Source: an uncultured Bacilli bacterium
GTDB lineage: Bacteria > Bacillota_I > Bacilli_A > RF39 > UBA660
Assembly (NCBI GenBank): GCA_947630415.1
Contig: CANRHM010000061.1
Coordinates: 1 to 7,706 of the forward strand
Length of the DNA: 7,706 nt
Direction: 5' to 3'
In this document: one piece after another, positions 5,378-7,706 of the stretch
How the letters are laid out: each line of letters opens with the position of its first letter
Position numbering within the stretch: position 1 is the first letter of the stretch
Notes under the pieces: model-generated
The model's database searches: none
The model's input: only the letters and a program-made list of their open reading frames with translations
What the model was told of the DNA's origin: nothing
Translations under genes and position numbers: made by a program

Positions 5378-5604
5378 AAGAAATTGAGGAGTACAAAAGA
5401 GCTTTTGTAATAGAGAGACTGTGGAGGGTGTAAACAGTTCAAAAATCTTTTGGAAAGTAGCAATGGAGCTAAATTTCTGAAATAAGAGTAAGAAATTTCG
5501 TATACGTACGTTACACGTGATGAAGATGCGTAAAATAGTTTTACGAACTAAGGTGGTACCGCGGAAAAATGAATTCGTCCTTAAACTGAAGGAGGAATTT
5601 TTTT
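5378..5604 (+). promoter_or_regulatory. T-box riboswitch, valine-specific (GUA specifier)
   Basis: All main T-box parts are visible. The Stem I base pairs AGAAATT (5379-5385) with AATTTCT (5472-5478). The specifier loop has the AGTA box at 5390-5393 opposite GAAA-GTA-G, where GTA (5457-5459) is the specifier codon for Val. The upper stem pairs CAAAAGA (5394-5400) with TCTTTTG (5446-5452). The apex has AGAGAG, ACTGT/ACAGT and a GGTG loop motif, which dock the tRNA elbow. Stem II is GAAAT/ATTTC (5479-5499). Stem III is CGTAAAA/TTTTACG (5529-5545). The T-box is AAGGTGGTACCGCGG (5550-5564). Its TGGT can pair with ACCA, fitting an A discriminator as in tRNA-Val. Antiterminator pairs are TAAGG/CCTTA and GCGG/TCGT around the TGGTACC bulge. 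Uncharged tRNA-Val should stabilise the antiterminator and switch on the HD gene and valS. Confidence 0.95.
5572..5604 (+). terminator. T-box-controlled terminator that also holds the HD gene ribosome site
   Basis: AATTCGTCCTT (5572-5582), loop AAACTG, AAGGAGGAATT (5589-5599), with U-tract T98-T104 immediately before the ATG. There is one mismatch at G77, the base that pairs with C62 in the antiterminator. The 3' arm contains AAGGAGG (5589-5595), the Shine-Dalgarno of the HD gene, about nine bases before its start. Confidence 0.9.
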
Positions 5605-6351
5605 ATGGATTTCGAAAAATGTAAGCAAGCATTTGAACAATATATGAAAAAATATGACCGAAAAGATAAGAAGATCCGTTTAAAGTATATTCATACCTAT
5701 AAAGTGGTGGACTTAATGGAAAGACTTTCGTTGGAATTGGGACTTTCTAAAGAGGATACCTTTCTTGCTAAAGTGATTGGTCTTCTTCACGATATTGGAA
5801 GATTTGAACAAATTGATAAGTACCATGTCATTGATGATGAAAAGAGTCATGTAAATCATGCGGAAGTAGCCGTCAATTATTTATTTGAGGAAGGACATAT
5901 TCGGGATTTTCTTGATATAGATACCTATGATGAAATTATAAAAGAGGCAATACTCAATCATAACCGGTATAAAATCGAGAAAGTAAGAAATAAAAGTCTA
6001 TTGTTTGCTAAAATGATAAGAGATATGGATAAAGTGGATATTTTTCGAGTGTGTGCTTCTTACTTTGAATTAAAGTTTGATGCATCCAGTGTTTCTCCTA
6101 AAGTGATGCAAGCCTTTGAACAACAAAAAACAGTTCATAATAAAGACAGGAAGAGTCCAAGTGATGAAATTGTAAGTACCTTATCGTTTGTCTTTGATAT
6201 TAACTTTAATGAAAGTTATGACTTACTAGCCTCAACCGATAACTTTTTACTCTTTGTAAATACGGTGGAAGTGGATCCTAAAAGTGAAGAGAAATGGGAA
6301 GCATTAAAACAAATTTGCATTGATAAAATAAATAAAGGAATAGGTGAATAA
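5605..6351 (+). CDS. HD-domain phosphohydrolase in the valine T-box operon
   Basis: This encodes 248 soluble residues. The HD-superfamily metal ligands are in order: His30 (KYIHTYKV), His62-Asp63 (LLHDIGR), His85 (NHAEVAV), His119 (ILNHNRY) and Asp140/Asp142 (IRDMDKVD). The extra histidines His85 and His119 suggest a two-metal HD site able to hydrolyse phosphoesters, possibly nucleotides. The substrate cannot be read from sequence. Residues 160-248 are a helical C-terminal extension. The ATG follows the T-box terminator U-tract directly, and AAGGAGG in the terminator 3' arm serves it. It ends two bases before valS, whose ribosome site lies in its last codons, so the two are tightly coupled. 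Placement inside a tRNA-Val-responsive operon hints at a role connected with aminoacyl-tRNA supply or starvation, but that is guilt by association. Confidence 0.85.
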   Translation: MDFEKCKQAFEQYMKKYDRKDKKIRLKYIHTYKVVDLMERLSLELGLSKEDTFLAKVIGLLHDIGRFEQIDKYHVIDDEKSHVNHAEVAVNYLFEEGHIRDFLDIDTYDEIIKEAILNHNRYKIEKVRNKSLLFAKMIRDMDKVDIFRVCASYFELKFDASSVSPKVMQAFEQQKTVHNKDRKSPSDEIVSTLSFVFDINFNESYDLLASTDNFLLFVNTVEVDPKSEEKWEALKQICIDKINKGIGE

Positions 6352-6353
6352 AT

Positions 6354-7706
6354 ATGTTAGATAAAAAATATGATTCGAAAAAAGTAGAAGAGGCTAAATA
6401 TGATTTTTGGTTAAAAAACGATTTCTTTAAATCGGGAGATTTGACCAAAGAACCTTTTTGTATTGTGATTCCACCTCCTAATGTTACGGGAAAACTTCAT
6501 ATTGGGCATGCTTGGGATACCACTTTACAAGATATTATTATACGGTATAAACGAATGATGGGGTATGACGCTTTATGGCTTCCAGGCATGGATCACGCAG
6601 GAATTGCAACACAGGCTAAAGTTGATAAGAAGTTAAAAGAGATGGGCTATAATCCAAGAGAGATGGACAGGGAAGAATGGTTAAAACACGCCTGGGCTTG
6701 GAAAAAGGAATACGCCGATAATATTCATGAACAGTGGAAAATGTTAGGACTAAGTCTCGATTATTCCAAAGAACGTTTTACCTTGGATGAAGGCTTAAGT
6801 AAAGCGGTACGTCAAGTATTTGTAACCCTTTATAAAAAAGGTCTCATCTATCGAGGTGAAAGAATTATCAACTGGGATCCAGAAGCCATGACGGCCTTAT
6901 CGAATGAAGAAGTTATCTATAAAGAAGTGGAGGGGGCTTTCTATCATTTAAAATATCCAATCGTTGGAAGCGATAGCTATCTTGAAGTAGCCACCACCAG
7001 ACCTGAGACGATGTTTGGAGACACCGCGGTTGCAGTAAATCCTAGTGATGAACGTTATAAACATTTGATAGGAAAAGAAGTACTTCTTCCAATTGTCAAT
7101 AAAAAGATTCCTATTGTAGGAGATATGCATGCGGATCCCGAATTTGGAACGGGTGTTGTTAAAATTACACCAGCGCACGATCCTAACGACTTTGAAGTAG
7201 GACTTCGTCATAATTTAGACCGTATTGTCGTTATGAATCCCGATGCAACGATGAATGAAAATGCTGGAAAGTATCAAGGTATGGATCGTTTTGCTTGTAG
7301 AGAGGCCTTATTAAAAGATCTAGAAGAACAAGGTTATTTACTAAGTGTTGAAAAAATGGTGCACTCAGTAGGTCACTCGGAAAGAACTAATGTCATGATT
7401 GAACCTTATCTATCAAAGCAATGGTTCGTTAAGATGCGTCCTTTAGCGGATCACGTTTTAGAAAATCAAAAGAATAAAGATACCAAAGTAAATTTTGTTC
7501 CAAAACGTTTTGAAAAAGTGATGAATCACTGGATGGAAATTACCTATGACTGGTGTATTTCAAGACAACTTTGGTGGGGACATAGAATTCCTGCTTGGTA
7601 TAAAGGGGACGAAGTCTATGTTGGAATGGAGGCACCTCAAGAAGAAGGCTGGGTCCAAGATGAAGACGTTCTAGATACTTGGTTTAGTTCTGCTTTATGG
7701 CCTTTT
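6354..7706 (+). CDS. valS: valyl-tRNA synthetase, N-terminal 451 residues (runs off the window)
   Basis: This class I synthetase charges tRNA-Val in the cytoplasm and edits mischarged Thr. The start at 6354 is set by AGGTGA (6342-6347), six bases upstream within the last codons of the HD gene. Visible parts are the PPPNVTGKLHIGHA signature (40-53, HIGH at 49-52), PGMDHAG (78-84 region), the CP1 editing domain with TTRPETMFGDTAVAVNP (214-230) and GTGVVKITPAHDPNDF (265-280, with the conserved editing Asp279), then ISRQLWWGHRIP (402-413) and DVLDTWFSSALWPF (438-451). The frame is open to the last base. The KMSKS loop, anticodon-binding domain and C-terminal coiled coil lie beyond the edge. The Thr-recognition motifs and PPPNVTGKLHIGH distinguish ValRS from IleRS and LeuRS, and the GUA specifier of the upstream T-box agrees. 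It is cotranscribed with the HD gene. Confidence 0.97.
   Translation, partial: MLDKKYDSKKVEEAKYDFWLKNDFFKSGDLTKEPFCIVIPPPNVTGKLHIGHAWDTTLQDIIIRYKRMMGYDALWLPGMDHAGIATQAKVDKKLKEMGYNPREMDREEWLKHAWAWKKEYADNIHEQWKMLGLSLDYSKERFTLDEGLSKAVRQVFVTLYKKGLIYRGERIINWDPEAMTALSNEEVIYKEVEGAFYHLKYPIVGSDSYLEVATTRPETMFGDTAVAVNPSDERYKHLIGKEVLLPIVNKKIPIVGDMHADPEFGTGVVKITPAHDPNDFEVGLRHNLDRIVVMNPDATMNENAGKYQGMDRFACREALLKDLEEQGYLLSVEKMVHSVGHSERTNVMIEPYLSKQWFVKMRPLADHVLENQKNKDTKVNFVPKRFEKVMNHWMEITYDWCISRQLWWGHRIPAWYKGDEVYVGMEAPQEEGWVQDEDVLDTWFSSALWPF

Noticed and set aside
5394..5407. Local hairpin CAAAAG-AGC-TTTTG in the leader
   Set aside because: The same bases form better supported Stem I pairs with 5440-5452 in the T-box fold, so I treat it only as a competing alternative.
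6948..7211. Minus-strand frame of 87 residues within valS
   Set aside because: Shadow of the valS editing domain, whose conserved motifs are clear on the forward strand.

Overview
The window is about 7.7 kb of AT-rich DNA with consensus SigA-type promoters, AGGTGAT/GAGG-type ribosome binding sites, hairpin-plus-U-tract terminators and a T-box riboswitch. This points to a low-GC Bacillota, most likely class Bacilli. The pair of a SpoVID-like gene followed by a YsxE-like gene and, further on, valS recalls the spoVID-ysxE-valS order of Bacillus. That suggests a spore-forming lineage or one descended from spore formers. Secreted prepilin-like proteins with Ig-like modules remind me of uncultured gut Bacilli/Erysipelotrichia-like genomes, but this placement is inference. 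The confident genes stop at TAA or TAG and use TGG for Trp, so the standard code is sufficient.

Layout, left to right. (1) Positions 1-178: the possible tail of an upstream gene, a terminator, a promoter and an inverted repeat. (2) 179-1808: a spore-coat pair with overlapping reading frames, a compact SpoVID-like LysM protein and a YsxE/CotS-type kinase-fold protein, closed by a terminator near 1896-1925. (3) 1755-2061: a possible small minus-strand membrane-protein gene, divergent from the next promoter. (4) 2062-3306: a membrane-anchored PASTA plus NodB polysaccharide deacetylase with its own promoter and terminator. (5) 3390-5275: a two-gene operon encoding a large prepilin-type secreted protein (Ig-like modules, a thrombospondin type 1-like repeat, a Gly/Ser/Pro linker and a Cys-rich tail) and a small membrane-anchored exported protein, closed by a terminator. 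(6) 5331-7706: a promoter, a complete T-box leader whose specifier reads GUA (Val), an HD-domain phosphohydrolase and the first 451 codons of valS, which runs off the window.

How they fit together: each block has its own promoter and terminator, so this looks like four or five independent units rather than one operon. The spore-coat pair would act at the forespore surface. The deacetylase and pilin blocks are cell-surface functions sitting between the coat genes and valS. The T-box should make the HD gene and valS respond to uncharged tRNA-Val. The least ordinary items are the prepilin/TSP1/Cys-rich fusion and its partner, the PASTA-deacetylase fusion, and the HD gene placed inside a valine T-box operon. 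I saw no CRISPR array, insertion sequence, tRNA or rRNA.
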